Assembly: GCA_937801655.1 (NCBI GenBank)
Contig: CALMWC010000009.1
Coordinates: forward strand, 20,081-84,080
Reading direction: 5' to 3'
DNA: 64,000 nt
Origin: an uncultured Gammaproteobacteria bacterium
GTDB lineage: Bacteria > Pseudomonadota > Gammaproteobacteria > Steroidobacterales > UBA11654
Shown here piece after piece: positions 44,705 to 56,298 of the stretch. A program made the translations under genes and the position numbers. How positions within the stretch are numbered: position 1 is the stretch's first letter; every line of letters begins with the position of its first letter. The notes beneath the pieces were generated by a model. The model saw only the letters and a program-made list of their open reading frames with translations, was not told the DNA's origin and made no database searches.

Positions 44705-47041
44705 ATGAAATCATCCAATAGAAACTTAGGTTTTTCTTTGGCAGTCATTGGAGCATTTTTTGGGATTTTCTTTTACAGCTATGACTACACACCTGCCAAT
44801 GGTTACAAGCCCGCTGTTTTATTAAAGAGAAATGGTGATCCTTTAAGCTTAAAAATTAGAGAAGAGCCTGTTGTCGTTCTTTCTGGTTGGGGAACCCCTG
44901 AGGGTTTTAATAAGGAGTATGATGATTATCTATTTTGGCGAACATCTGGAGGAGAAAGAGTCACTAAGCCAAATCAAGCATGCAGTCAATGGCATGCAGG
45001 TTCCTTTCCATTTCAAGTGGAAATCTCAAGGTTACCATTTGCTATTGGAAGAAAAGTGGAAGGCATGGAGAGACTTTGGGATAGTGTTGGTGCTTATAAA
45101 ATTAGTGAGGATGGCCAAAGTTTTATTCCTATTGTTAATAATAAAGTTGGTGATTTCCCATATGCTGGAGGAGATGCAGCTACCCTCTATAAGGAGGATT
45201 TGGATGGAGTAGATATTATTGCAATGAAAGACTATGTTTCTTCTCGGACAGCAGATTCTGGTGGTGCTCCTCTGATTAGGTATACACCTGATCCAAGAAA
45301 TGGAATTGATTATTTGGAAGGTATTTTTCTCATAAAAAAACCCAATGGCATTAATGATTATTATGAAATAGATAAAGCCTATAAGGCCAGAGTTGCTGGG
45401 ATGATGGGTTGGAGTCTCGATGAGGAAGTTCATTTTCCTGCTTATGATAAAGTTGAAGCACCTCAAGATCCTTTTATTGAAAATTACATCAATGAATATT
45501 TTGATGATCAAATTAGAGTTACCGAAGGTTATTATTCCAATGTACCTGGAAAAACAAAGCATCTCAAAGATACTATGCCTCGTTTAGGTAGGAATGGTTA
45601 CAGAGATATTGTTCTTGCTAAACCGATTACAGATCATAATATTTATGCCAATAACTTTTGGGATCTTCATCTTTCATCTCAGTCTCTATGTCGAGCAGGT
45701 TTTGATGTGAATGATTTTAATATCAGTCAGGTCAGAATGTATGGCAGAACACCTGAATACAATCTTATGATGCATAAAAACTTGAAACGACACCTCGATC
45801 ATATTGAGCTAGGAAAAGATGTTGCTGTGATTTACACTACTTTTGGCTTGCCATGGCCAGGGGCCAATCCAGTTGGGCCGATGTCGAATGCCGCACCTTT
45901 TATTCAAGAAGTATTTCATGAAAATGCCTATTTAAATTTTTTAAGTTTTAAAAGATATATCGAGCAAAATGAAAATGATTATAGTGTCACATTTAATAAA
46001 ACAGGTGGTATTGGGAGTTCCGATTCTCGCACTAATAATTTATTTGCATATGCTTTATTTGGAGGATCCCAATTGGGGCATAAAGACGATCCACTTCGAT
46101 TTAGCGATCTAAGAGAAAATATAGAAGATGCTATTCTCAATCAAAAAAAAGAAGAAGTTATTATTCAATTATCGCATTGGGGTTACAGCTACTGGATTCT
46201 CATTATTAATATGAGAGAAGCACTGAATATACCATTGAACTCATTGGAAGAGATACGCGAGGAAGAGTATAGAATGACATGGTGTGAAAAACATCATGGA
46301 CCGGGAGATTATGAACAGACACAGGCGATTAATCATCAATGTCCAGAGGGCTATACACGTTTGCAGTTAACAGAAGCTTTTGAGGATTTTAATGAAGATT
46401 TAGCAGTTAATTATATGAATAGGATTCGAGGTGGTATAGAGCGTTTTGGCATTTTTCCAAATCTGGATATTGAGATTGCAGCTCGAGGAGAAATATCGTT
46501 ATTAAACGGTGGAGAAGTCAACGTGACAAGTGGAAATTTATCAGGAGCAAAGCTTATGATTAATCCTGATCCAAATCCAGATAAGCCCAACTCATACAAT
46601 TGGAATAATCGTTGGAGACCAGAGGTGAGCTCAAAACCCAATACAGGAGTGAACGCAGTTAGACCAATTAATGAATATATGGAGATTTCAGATTACCTTG
46701 ATTCAGCTAAAGATAATTTTACTGCTGTTATTGGAACACAAAATAAACTTTCTCCAACACAAATGATGCCCATTCACCCCAATGCTGTTTCTGAATCCAT
46801 ATTTTTTGGACCTCATAGAACCACACTAAATGCTCCAGCAATACTCACAATAAGTTATGACAAGAAAAAAGTTAAGAATCCTCAAATGATAAAACCTTAT
46901 GTTTTTAATGTGATTACTGAAGAATATGAGCTTTTACCTAGAGTTCGAAAGGAAGTGGGGAGCTTTATCAATACAGATAACAATACGGTGTCTTTTGAGT
47001 CACAAATATTGGGTCAATTTATTCTTGTTGAAAATTTATAG
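44705..47041 (+). CDS. Large secreted or membrane-anchored protein, unknown
   Basis: A 778-residue protein starting with a signal or anchor helix (8-25, LGFSLAVIGAFFGIFFYSY). The rest looks periplasmic and globular. Conserved-looking segments are VVVLSGWGTPEGFNKEYDDY (about 57-76), NFWDLHLSSQSLCRAGFDV, VIYTTFGLPWPGANPVGPM and IIQLSHWGYSYWIL. The SGWGTPEGF and TTFGLPWPG segments faintly recall chelatase-type (ferrochelatase/CbiK) beta-alpha loops, but I cannot support that assignment. Six Cys are spread along the chain. It is transcribed alone and followed by a convergent trhO. Length and composition give no sign of decay. Confidence 0.75.
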   Translation: MKSSNRNLGFSLAVIGAFFGIFFYSYDYTPANGYKPAVLLKRNGDPLSLKIREEPVVVLSGWGTPEGFNKEYDDYLFWRTSGGERVTKPNQACSQWHAGSFPFQVEISRLPFAIGRKVEGMERLWDSVGAYKISEDGQSFIPIVNNKVGDFPYAGGDAATLYKEDLDGVDIIAMKDYVSSRTADSGGAPLIRYTPDPRNGIDYLEGIFLIKKPNGINDYYEIDKAYKARVAGMMGWSLDEEVHFPAYDKVEAPQDPFIENYINEYFDDQIRVTEGYYSNVPGKTKHLKDTMPRLGRNGYRDIVLAKPITDHNIYANNFWDLHLSSQSLCRAGFDVNDFNISQVRMYGRTPEYNLMMHKNLKRHLDHIELGKDVAVIYTTFGLPWPGANPVGPMSNAAPFIQEVFHENAYLNFLSFKRYIEQNENDYSVTFNKTGGIGSSDSRTNNLFAYALFGGSQLGHKDDPLRFSDLRENIEDAILNQKKEEVIIQLSHWGYSYWILIINMREALNIPLNSLEEIREEEYRMTWCEKHHGPGDYEQTQAINHQCPEGYTRLQLTEAFEDFNEDLAVNYMNRIRGGIERFGIFPNLDIEIAARGEISLLNGGEVNVTSGNLSGAKLMINPDPNPDKPNSYNWNNRWRPEVSSKPNTGVNAVRPINEYMEISDYLDSAKDNFTAVIGTQNKLSPTQMMPIHPNAVSESIFFGPHRTTLNAPAILTISYDKKKVKNPQMIKPYVFNVITEEYELLPRVRKEVGSFINTDNNTVSFESQILGQFILVENL

Positions 47042-47050
47042 GAATTAGTT

Positions 47051-47998
47051 TTAAAATTTCTTTCCGATATGTGATTCATTCCTTTTTTTAGCCAATGATA
47101 TTTGCTTTTGTCTCTCAGCGAATCTCTTTTTTCTTTCTTCTGAGTGCGTTCCAAAGCAATTTGGACAACTGATGCCTTCAATATAGTGTTCACTTTTCAT
47201 ATCATTGTCATCTATAGGCATCCTGCATGCATGACACATTGAATAATTGCCTTCTATTAAACCATGTTGGATTGAAACTCGCTCATCAAAAAGAAAGCAT
47301 TCGCCTTCCCATAAGCTTTCCTCAGGGTCAATTTCTTCGAGATATTTTAATATACCACCACTTAGTTGAAGTACTTCATCAAAGCCCGAATCTAATAAGT
47401 AAGACGAGGCTTTCTCACATCGTATGCCTCCAGTACAAAACATGGCAATCTTTTTTTTATTTGTTTTATCCATTAATGGTTTGAATTCTTTTTCCACCCA
47501 TCCTGGAAATTCTCGAAATGATTTTGTTTTAGGGTCAATCGAACCTTTAAAGCTTCCTATGGAGTTTTCATAATCATTTCTGGTATCTATTATAATAACC
47601 TCAGGATCTAGAAGAACACGATTCCAATCTCTGGCTTGTATTTTAGTGCCTGTTTTCTTAGCAGGTTTTGTTTGATCAATGCCCATTGATACAATTTCTT
47701 TTTTCAACTTGATTCTCATGCGATAAAAAGTTTTACCATACGCAATAGAATACTTGGGCTCTAAGGTTTTCATTCTTGGATCTTTTTTCATGAAATCAAT
47801 TACTGATTCAATGGATTCTTTTTCTCCCGAGATGGTCCCATTAATACCTTCAGGTGCAAGCAATATTGTGCCTAAAATATTTTTTTTCTCACAGATTATC
47901 TCCAGTTCTGATTTTAAGGTTTTAAAATCTTGCCAATCGATGAACTGATAGAAGCTCGCTACCAATACTTCGCTTTGATTTATTTTTTTTGAGGTCAT
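47051..47998 (-). CDS. trhO: tRNA U34 5-hydroxylase TrhO (YceA rhodanese)
   Basis: A 315-residue rhodanese-domain protein that, using O2, forms 5-hydroxyuridine at tRNA position 34 (shown for E. coli TrhO). The rhodanese domain contains the active-site Cys in MFCTGGIRCEKASSYLL. Characteristic N-terminal segment LAPEGINGTISG is present. The C-terminal Cys pairs CHACRMP and SCPNCFG are typical. The length matches YceA. It is 17 bases after ispB on the same strand. Confidence 0.93.
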   Translation of the reverse strand: MTSKKINQSEVLVASFYQFIDWQDFKTLKSELEIICEKKNILGTILLAPEGINGTISGEKESIESVIDFMKKDPRMKTLEPKYSIAYGKTFYRMRIKLKKEIVSMGIDQTKPAKKTGTKIQARDWNRVLLDPEVIIIDTRNDYENSIGSFKGSIDPKTKSFREFPGWVEKEFKPLMDKTNKKKIAMFCTGGIRCEKASSYLLDSGFDEVLQLSGGILKYLEEIDPEESLWEGECFLFDERVSIQHGLIEGNYSMCHACRMPIDDNDMKSEHYIEGISCPNCFGTHSEERKKRFAERQKQISLAKKRNESHIGKKF

Positions 47999-48015
47999 GG
48001 AATTAGTGAGATTTA

Positions 48016-49026
48016 TTAGTAGATTCTTTCTATCGTGTATTTTGCAAGTTGAATTAACGCATCTTTAAATTGATTATTTGGCAAGTCATTTAAAGCATCA
48101 ATAGCTCTTTTTGAAGCAATTTGAGCTTGATCTGCAGTTAATGCCAAAGACCCTGTATCAATGACACATTGAAAGATCTCTTTACTATGACTTGAATCTT
48201 TATTGGTGATTGCTTCTCTAATCATAATTTGCATATTGGGATTACAACGTTCTAGAGCATAAATCAATGGCAAGGTTGGTTTTCCTTCTGAGAGATCATC
48301 TCCAATATCCTTACCAATAATTTCAGAAGATGAACTGTAATCTAGGACATCATCAATCAATTGATAAGCTATACCCAATTCTTTCCCATAGGTTCTCAAA
48401 CAATCTTCAATCAGCTTTGATTGATCTGATAGGACTGCGCCTATAGTTGTTGCGGATTCAAATAATTTTGCTGTTTTTCTATAGATTACATCCATGTATT
48501 GTTTTTCAGTTGTGTCAGGATTACCACAATGTATCAATTGTAAAACTTCGCCTTCAGCAATAGTATTGGTTGCATCAGACATAATTTCCATGATTCTCAT
48601 ATGCCCCATTTCAACCATGATCTGGAAAGCTCTTGAATAAAGAAAGTCCCCAACGAGAATAGTTGATTCATTGCCAAAATTACGATGAGCAGTAATACTT
48701 CCTCTGCGAGTATCAGAATCATCTACCACGTCATCATGCAATAGTGTGGCAGTATGAATAAATTCAATCATAGCTGCTGCTTTTATATTTTTCTCTCGGT
48801 TTGCCATAAAACCACAAGCATTACAGGCAATGAGAACTATAAGAGGTCTTAGTCTTTTGCCGCCACTATTGATAATGTAATGAGAGATACTATTGATTAA
48901 GCCAATATCACTATCCAGCTGATTCTGAATTTCTTGATCCATAGCTTTCCAGTCATTATCGACAAGAGACCTTAGATCATTGATGATGACTTTCTCTTTT
49001 TCTAATGTAGTTGTACTTTGAAGCAT
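48016..49026 (-). CDS. ispB: Octaprenyl diphosphate synthase
   Basis: A 336-residue trans-prenyltransferase that makes the side chain of ubiquinone. First Asp-rich motif LLHDDVVDDSD and second LIDDVLDY; also GGKRLRPLIV and the FLYSRAFQIM region. It is divergent from rplU, the standard gammaproteobacterial arrangement, and supports the taxonomic placement. Chain length (8 or another) cannot be told from sequence. Confidence 0.94.
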   Translation of the reverse strand: MLQSTTTLEKEKVIINDLRSLVDNDWKAMDQEIQNQLDSDIGLINSISHYIINSGGKRLRPLIVLIACNACGFMANREKNIKAAAMIEFIHTATLLHDDVVDDSDTRRGSITAHRNFGNESTILVGDFLYSRAFQIMVEMGHMRIMEIMSDATNTIAEGEVLQLIHCGNPDTTEKQYMDVIYRKTAKLFESATTIGAVLSDQSKLIEDCLRTYGKELGIAYQLIDDVLDYSSSSEIIGKDIGDDLSEGKPTLPLIYALERCNPNMQIMIREAITNKDSSHSKEIFQCVIDTGSLALTADQAQIASKRAIDALNDLPNNQFKDALIQLAKYTIERIY

Positions 49027-49149
49027 TTTATATCTTGTATGGTTTTAGAGATGACAATATACCAAAGCCTTTAAAGTTATTGAATTAAAAAGCTTATATC
49101 TATAGAATTGCGAGTTTCTTAGAAAGATTGCACAAAAGGGAACATTAAG

Positions 49150-49497
49150 ATGTACGCGATATTTAAATCAGGTGGGAAACAATATAGAGCGAGTAAGGGC
49201 GATAAGCTTAAACTTGAAAAGATAAAAAACCTTTCTGGTGAAAAGGTTGTTTTTAATGAAGTGCTCTCAGTTGGAGAAGGAGCTGATCTAAACTGTGGTT
49301 CACCTTATCTTAAAGATGCTACGGTAGAAGCAAAAGTTTTAGAAGAAGGAAAAGACAAAAAAGTTGAAGTTATAAAATTTAAAAGAAGAAAGAATTACAA
49401 ACGAACTTTTGGTCACAGACAACATTATGTATTAGTAGAGATAACTGGTATAAAATTAAAAAAAGAAAAAGCAAAAAAGATAACTAAAGAAGAGTAA
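49150..49497 (+). CDS. rplU: 50S ribosomal protein L21
   Basis: A 115-residue L21, starting MYAIFKSGGKQYRASKGD and containing KFKRRKNYKRTFGHRQHY near the end, as in all bacterial L21. The C-terminal lysine-rich tail (KLKKEKAKKITKEE) is longer than in E. coli. First gene of rplU-rpmA, with 15 bases to rpmA. Confidence 0.97.
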   Translation: MYAIFKSGGKQYRASKGDKLKLEKIKNLSGEKVVFNEVLSVGEGADLNCGSPYLKDATVEAKVLEEGKDKKVEVIKFKRRKNYKRTFGHRQHYVLVEITGIKLKKEKAKKITKEE

Positions 49498-49512
49498 ATT
49501 AGAGAAAATATT

Positions 49513-49776
49513 ATGGCACATAAGAAAGCAGGTGGCAGTACTAGAAATGGAAGAGATTCTGAGTCTAAAAGACTAGGGCTCAAGAAATATGGAGGCCAAC
49601 ATGTGCGAGCAGGCAACATTATTGTTCGTCAAAGAGGAACAAAGTTTCATCCTGGAGATAATGTAGGTATTGGAAGAGACCATACTCTGTTTGCTAAAGT
49701 CGACGGCGAATTAAAATTTGTGAAAAAAGGGTCAGCCATGAAGCAGTTCGCAACTGTAATTCCTATAGCAGAGTAG
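49513..49776 (+). CDS. rpmA: 50S ribosomal protein L27
   Basis: An 87-residue L27 starting [20 protein letters not shown], so the N-terminus needs no proteolytic trimming. It contains [15 protein letters not shown] and the [11 protein letters not shown] segment. The terminator at 49800 follows, separating it from obgE. Confidence 0.97.
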   Translation: MAHKKAGGSTRNGRDSESKRLGLKKYGGQHVRAGNIIVRQRGTKFHPGDNVGIGRDHTLFAKVDGELKFVKKGSAMKQFATVIPIAE

Positions 49777-49799
49777 CTTTTAAAAATAACTAAATGATA

Positions 49800-49824
49800 C
49801 CCCGCTTATGCGGGGTTTTTTTTT
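49800..49824 (+). terminator. Intrinsic terminator after rpmA
   Basis: CCCCGC-TTAT-GCGGGG stem-loop followed by T9-10. It lies 23 bases after the rpmA stop and 20 bases before the obgE start, so obgE may be expressed by read-through or from its own promoter. Confidence 0.95.
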
Positions 49825-49832
49825 AATGATAG

Positions 49833-50870
<1,038 letters not shown>

Positions 50871-50875
50871 AAGAA

Positions 50876-51139
50876 TTAGGCTAACGCTTTAATTCTTTTG
50901 CTGAGTTTCTTTTTCTGATTGGCAGCTTTATTTTTATGAATAATTCCTTTTCTTGCAAGTGAATCTATTAAGGGTTTAGCTACTTTATAGCTCTCAACAG
51001 CTTCAGTCTGATTACCATCATCCGTAGCTTTTAATACTTTCTTGACTGATGTTCTCATTCTATTTTTTAGTGCAATGTTTCTTTCTCTATTGCGCTCACT
51101 TTGCTTGACTCTTTTTTTTGCTGAACTGGTATTCGCCAT
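50876..51139 (-). CDS. rpsT: 30S ribosomal protein S20
   Basis: An 87-residue basic helical protein: MANTSSAKKRVKQSERNRER and the IDSLARKGIIHKNKAANQKKK ending (cited in two short parts). Family length and composition are standard. It is convergent with obgE and divergent from murJ, as in related genomes. Confidence 0.96.
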   Translation of the reverse strand: MANTSSAKKRVKQSERNRERNIALKNRMRTSVKKVLKATDDGNQTEAVESYKVAKPLIDSLARKGIIHKNKAANQKKKLSKRIKALA

Positions 51140-51272
51140 TTTTTATTTCCTATTATTAATTCTTTACTTGAAAGCCGTGTATTCTTTATATTTTATAGCC
51201 TTTTGTCAATAGCAATTCTATATTAAGAATGATTGATTTTTTATTATTAAAGATCAGTTAAAATTAAAGATA

Positions 51273-52883
51273 ATGAATAAATCTAGCAGTCAATCCGATT
51301 TAATTGAAACGGGCAGCATGTTTCGTTCTACGGGAGTTGTTGGTCTGATGACCTTTCTCTCTCGAATAATGGGCTTAGTAAGAGATATTTTTTTTGCAAG
51401 ACTTTTTGGCGCTTTTCCAATAATGGATGCATTTTTTGTTGCGTTTAAAATTCCAAATTCATTCAGACGTTTTTTTGCTGAGGGCGCATTTTCTAGAGCA
51501 TTTATTCCTGTGCTTTCAGATTATGAAAACAATAAGGAAGAACATGAAATACAAAATTTCATTGATAGGACATCAGGAACTCTAGGTTTAATTTTATTTT
51601 GTGTTTGCATTGTAGGTGTTATTTTTGCACCCATATTAATTTTGATATTTGCTCCAGGATTTTTTGATGATCAGAGCGATCAAATAGATCGATACAATCT
51701 TTCAGTGAGCATGCTTAGATTTACCTTTCCTTATTTATTATTTATTTCTTTAACGGCTTTTGCAGGCGCTATTCTGAATACAAAAAAACATTTTTGGGCG
51801 ACGGCTTTTAATCCAGTTATATTAAACATTGTCTTGATTATTGCTGCAGGGTTTATTGCACCTAAATCAAGCAATCCAGGATTGGTCTTAGCCTGTGCTG
51901 TTTTTTTTGCAGGATTTCTTCAATTGTTATTTCTTTTTCCTTTTCTCAAGCAAGTTAGGCGACTGCCTAAACCAAAATGGGGATGGCAAGATTCAGGAGT
52001 CAGGCGTGTTATTAGACTAATGATACCTTCAATCATTGGCAGTTCTGCATCACAATTTAATCTTCTTTTTAATACCCTAATAGCATCTTTTTTAACCGCA
52101 GGCAGTATCAGTTGGATATATTATTCCGATCGATTATTAGAATTCCCAATAGGTGTATTTGGTGTGGCTTTATCCACAGTTGTTCTACCAAGCTTGTCTA
52201 GGAAGAATGCAGCAAGAAATATTAGTCAATTTAAATCAACAGTTGAGTGGGGAATTAAATTGGTATTCTTATTTTCAATTCCAGCATCCATTGGATTATT
52301 TTTTCTCTCAGGACCTTTAATAGCAACAATATTTCTTGGTGGAAACTTTAATATTTTTGACTTACTAATGACTCAATATAGCCTAATGGCTTATTCATTT
52401 GGTTTGGTTGGGTTGTCTCTTGTTTTGATATTATCGCCCGTCTTTTATTCCAGAGAAGATACTAAAACACCCTTAAAATATGGGTTAATTACTATGGCAA
52501 CCAATGCATTGCTCTCTTTGGTTTTTGTTTTAACTTTAATTCAGTTGAATATTTCTTTTCCTCATATAGGTCTTGCGTTTGCATTCTCTATAGCATCAAT
52601 TTTAAATGCTTTGCTTTTATTTAGACGTTTGAGACTTGAAAAATTAGTTGTTCTAGATCGTAAGTTAATACTATTCATCTCAAGAATCATCTTGGCATCC
52701 TTTGCTATGACACTTTTTTTGATAAATTTTAATCCAGATTTACCGATATGGATGGATGCTGATATGTTTGATAAATTAACCAGTCTATTATTTTTAATAA
52801 CTGTTGCGGTCATTATCTATATACTTATTTTATTTCTTCTTGGCTTAAGAATGAAAGACATTCGTATTCAAACCGATCAGTAA
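51273..52883 (+). CDS. murJ: Lipid II flippase MurJ (MviN)
   Basis: A 536-residue MOP-superfamily flippase that moves lipid II across the inner membrane for cell-wall synthesis. Fourteen hydrophobic segments are visible. Family landmarks: TFLSRIMGLVRDIFFARLFG, AFKIPNSFRRFFAEGAFS(R) and FPIGVFGVALSTVVLP. It is followed after 41 bases by ileS; the ribF gene usual between them in this lineage is absent. Confidence 0.96.
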   Translation: MNKSSSQSDLIETGSMFRSTGVVGLMTFLSRIMGLVRDIFFARLFGAFPIMDAFFVAFKIPNSFRRFFAEGAFSRAFIPVLSDYENNKEEHEIQNFIDRTSGTLGLILFCVCIVGVIFAPILILIFAPGFFDDQSDQIDRYNLSVSMLRFTFPYLLFISLTAFAGAILNTKKHFWATAFNPVILNIVLIIAAGFIAPKSSNPGLVLACAVFFAGFLQLLFLFPFLKQVRRLPKPKWGWQDSGVRRVIRLMIPSIIGSSASQFNLLFNTLIASFLTAGSISWIYYSDRLLEFPIGVFGVALSTVVLPSLSRKNAARNISQFKSTVEWGIKLVFLFSIPASIGLFFLSGPLIATIFLGGNFNIFDLLMTQYSLMAYSFGLVGLSLVLILSPVFYSREDTKTPLKYGLITMATNALLSLVFVLTLIQLNISFPHIGLAFAFSIASILNALLLFRRLRLEKLVVLDRKLILFISRIILASFAMTLFLINFNPDLPIWMDADMFDKLTSLLFLITVAVIIYILILFLLGLRMKDIRIQTDQ

Positions 52884-52924
52884 CAATTATAATAATCTCA
52901 ATTAGCTAGCAAGCTCTGATAAAA

Positions 52925-55726
52925 ATGACTGATTATAAAGAAACTCTAAATTTACCTGGAACCAGTTTCCCAATGAAAGCAAATTTGCCTCAACGTGAGC
53001 CAGATTTACTAGATTTATGGAACAAATCAGATTTGTATAAAAAAATTAGAAAACAGCAAGCAGGAAAAGAAAAATTCCTACTTTTAGATGGCCCACCCTA
53101 TGCGAATGGAAATATACATATTGGTCATGCTGTCAATAAAGTCCTCAAAGACATGGTTATAAAATCAAAAACACTCTCAGACTATGATGCTCCTTATGTT
53201 CCAGGCTGGGATTGTCATGGGTTACCCATTGAACACCAAGTTGAAAAGAAAAAGGGGAAAGTAGGCTCTAAGATAAACGCCAATGATTTCAGAGAAGCTT
53301 GCAAAGAGTATGCTGAAAAACAAGTGAAGCAACAAAAAGAAGATTTCATTCGGTTGGGTATTCTGGGTCAATGGGATCACCCTTACTTAACTTCAGATAA
53401 GAAGTATGAAGCTGAACAAATAAGAGCTTTTTCAAGGATTATTGATAATGGGTATCTAGAATATGGTTTTAAACCTGTACATTGGTGCTTGGATTGTAAA
53501 TCAGCATTAGCTGAAGCCGAGGTAGAATATCAAGATAAAGACTCTATTTCGATTGATGCTCTATTTGTAGTTTCTGATCGAAGCAGCTTCATGGATAAAG
53601 CTTTGATTGATTTAACCAATAAAGAAGCGGATATAGCTATTCCCATATGGACAACAACACCTTGGACACTGCCTGCTAATGAAGCAGTTGTTTTAGGAGA
53701 GGAAATAAAATATTCATTGGTTGAGACAGAGTTAAATAACAAGGCTATATATTTATTAATGGCTGATGATCTAATAGAGTCAGTATGCAATAGGTATGAT
53801 TTACAACAATGGAAGAAACGAGATTCAATTGATCCTAACTTGATAAAAGAGGAGTTTCTAAAACACCCCTTCTATGACAAACAAGTACCTTTGCTGATTG
53901 GTGATTACGTAACCACAGATTCAGGGACAGGAGCAGTTCATACCGCTCCAGCGCATGGCCATGATGATTTTATGATGGGCAAAAAATTTGATCTTCCATT
54001 GGAAAGTCCTGTTAGCGCATATGGTGTTTATGAAGAGGAAACAGAATTTTTCTCGGGTCAGCACATCTCAAAGGTTGACGAGCTCATTATTGAAAAATTA
54101 GAAGAAAATAAAACATTAGCCAACAGTCAAAAATTTAAACACAGCTACCCACATTGTTGGAGACATAAAACACCCCTAATTTTCCGAGCCACTAGGCAAT
54201 GGTTTATCGCAATGGAAAGAGAGAACTTTAGAGAGAATTGTTTGAACGCTATTAAGGAAGTCGAATGGTTCCCCAGTTGGGGAGAAGAAAGAATTGAAGG
54301 CATGGTTTCAGGCAGACCGGATTGGTGTATTTCTAGACAAAGGTATTGGGGTGTGCCCATTCCTTTATTTGTCCATAAAGAAACAAATGAATTGCATCCC
54401 GAAACCAATAACTTATTAAAATTAATAGCTGATCGTATTGAGAAAGAGGGTATTAATGCATGGTTTGACACTGATGCTAGTGAATTCATTAATGATGATG
54501 CTAATGAGTATATTAAGTCCAGCGACACTATGGATGTATGGATGGATTCAGGGTTAGCACATCATGCTGTTGATGTTAATTTTGACTGTATAGAGCCTAT
54601 TGCTGATCTCTACCTAGAAGGATCCGACCAACACCGTGGATGGTTTCAAAGCTCTCTACTTACTTCTGTCGCTATGAATGCTAGAGCCCCTTATAAGCAG
54701 GTGCTGACTCATGGTTTTACTGTGGATGAGTCAGGAAAGAAAATGTCTAAATCGGAAGGCAATGTTATTGCTCCTCAGGCTGTTATTAATAATTTAGGAG
54801 CAGACATATTAAGACTCTGGGCTGCTTCAACAGATTACTCTAAAGAAATGAATATTTCTGATCAGATCTTGAAAAGGAATTCTGATGCTTATAGGAGAAT
54901 TAGAAATACTGCTAGGTTTCTGTTAAGTAATTTAAGTGATTTTTGTCCCGATAAAGAAATGGTTGAGCATGAAGATTTATTACTTCTGGATCAGTGGGTT
55001 CTCAATCGATTAATAGAAATCGATGAAGGAATTAAGAAAGATTATAACAATTATGCATTTCATAGAGTTGCTCAAACTCTCCATAATTTTTGTGTTGTCG
55101 ATATGGGTGGTTTTTATTTAGATGTTATTAAAGATAGGCTTTATACAATGCAAAAAGATTCATTGGGTAGAAAGTCTGCCCAAACAGTCTTATATTATAT
55201 TTCAGAACTATTAGTCCGTTGGATCTCACCAATACTTTCTTACACATCAGAAGAAATTTGGAAAATCTTACCAGGGAAAAGAGAAGAATCTATTTTTTTA
55301 ACACAATGGTATGAATTGTCTAAAATTGATATAAAAAGTGAATGGAAAAAAATACAAGATATCAATGAAGCTGTCAGTAAGTCTTTGGAAATCTCAAGAG
55401 ACCAAAATGTTATTGGCTCTTCTCTGGATGCAGAACTTACACTTTATCTTGATCAGGAAATAGAGGATTTATTAAAACCATTTTCCAATGAATTACATTT
55501 CTTGTTTATAACTTCTTCGGTAAAACTTAAAAAACTATCCGAGGCCCCAATGGATGCAACGAAAGGAGCGGGGTTTGCCGCTATGGTAAAATCAGTGGAT
55601 CAAAATAAATGCAATCGGTGTTGGCATAAAAATACAACAGTTGGCAAATCAAACACCCATCCTGAACTTTGCTCACGTTGTGAGATCAATATATCGGAAG
55701 ATGGTGAAAGTAGAATCTATTTTTAA
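52925..55726 (+). CDS. ileS: Isoleucyl-tRNA synthetase
   Basis: A 933-residue class I synthetase. HIGH-type motif [17 protein letters not shown] (57-73), editing domain with [17 protein letters not shown] motif in [14 protein letters not shown] and a C-terminal zinc site CNRCWH...CSRCEINI. Bacterial IleS length (about 940). It is followed by lspA with 2 bases between, the usual gammaproteobacterial pair. Confidence 0.97.
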   Translation: MTDYKETLNLPGTSFPMKANLPQREPDLLDLWNKSDLYKKIRKQQAGKEKFLLLDGPPYANGNIHIGHAVNKVLKDMVIKSKTLSDYDAPYVPGWDCHGLPIEHQVEKKKGKVGSKINANDFREACKEYAEKQVKQQKEDFIRLGILGQWDHPYLTSDKKYEAEQIRAFSRIIDNGYLEYGFKPVHWCLDCKSALAEAEVEYQDKDSISIDALFVVSDRSSFMDKALIDLTNKEADIAIPIWTTTPWTLPANEAVVLGEEIKYSLVETELNNKAIYLLMADDLIESVCNRYDLQQWKKRDSIDPNLIKEEFLKHPFYDKQVPLLIGDYVTTDSGTGAVHTAPAHGHDDFMMGKKFDLPLESPVSAYGVYEEETEFFSGQHISKVDELIIEKLEENKTLANSQKFKHSYPHCWRHKTPLIFRATRQWFIAMERENFRENCLNAIKEVEWFPSWGEERIEGMVSGRPDWCISRQRYWGVPIPLFVHKETNELHPETNNLLKLIADRIEKEGINAWFDTDASEFINDDANEYIKSSDTMDVWMDSGLAHHAVDVNFDCIEPIADLYLEGSDQHRGWFQSSLLTSVAMNARAPYKQVLTHGFTVDESGKKMSKSEGNVIAPQAVINNLGADILRLWAASTDYSKEMNISDQILKRNSDAYRRIRNTARFLLSNLSDFCPDKEMVEHEDLLLLDQWVLNRLIEIDEGIKKDYNNYAFHRVAQTLHNFCVVDMGGFYLDVIKDRLYTMQKDSLGRKSAQTVLYYISELLVRWISPILSYTSEEIWKILPGKREESIFLTQWYELSKIDIKSEWKKIQDINEAVSKSLEISRDQNVIGSSLDAELTLYLDQEIEDLLKPFSNELHFLFITSSVKLKKLSEAPMDATKGAGFAAMVKSVDQNKCNRCWHKNTTVGKSNTHPELCSRCEINISEDGESRIYF

Positions 55727-55728
55727 GC

Positions 55729-56238
55729 ATGACTAAACAAAAAAGATATTCTCACCCTTTTGTTTGGTTGTTTTTGATTTCAATAATTGTATTTTTTGAT
55801 CAGTGGACTAAAGGCTTGGTAAGCCAATCTTTAAGTTTGTATGAAAGAGTCCCTCTCACTTCATATCTTGACATAATCTTACTTCATAATTCAGGAGCAG
55901 CATTTAGTATGTTTGATCTTGATTCTGGTATGCAAAAGTGGCCATTAATTATTGTTTCATCATTGGTAAGTTGTGTATTGGTAGGATGGATAGTTCGTTA
56001 TTCCTTAGTCTCCAGTGTTTTACTAGTGATCGCTTACTCTTTGATTGCAGCGGGAGCCATAGGAAATCTCATTGATAGGCTCAATCAAGGCTATGTGGTC
56101 GACTTTATTTACTTTTACTATGAACAGTGGAGTTTTGCTGCTTTTAATATTGCAGATTCCTCTATAACCATTGGAGTGATATTGTTTTTTATAGAAGCTT
56201 ATTTGAGTAAGAAAAAAAATAGACAAAGTATTGAATAA
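55729..56238 (+). CDS. lspA: Lipoprotein signal peptidase
   Basis: A 169-residue aspartyl protease of the inner membrane that cleaves prolipoproteins. Four membrane helices, with the family motifs [28 protein letters not shown] (first catalytic Asp region) and [13 protein letters not shown] (second catalytic Asp). Adjacent to ileS. The usual next genes, fkpB and ispH, are replaced here by a Fur-family regulator. Confidence 0.96.
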   Translation: MTKQKRYSHPFVWLFLISIIVFFDQWTKGLVSQSLSLYERVPLTSYLDIILLHNSGAAFSMFDLDSGMQKWPLIIVSSLVSCVLVGWIVRYSLVSSVLLVIAYSLIAAGAIGNLIDRLNQGYVVDFIYFYYEQWSFAAFNIADSSITIGVILFFIEAYLSKKKNRQSIE

Positions 56239-56298
56239 TATGGATTTTTCTTTTTTTACTACAAAAATATACAATAATGGGTAACATTAGAACCTGTC

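Noticed and set aside
45032..45562. A 176-codon open frame antisense to the 778-residue gene
   Set aside because: Highly Ile/Phe/Asn-rich with no recognisable motif. The plus-strand gene is continuous and better supported.
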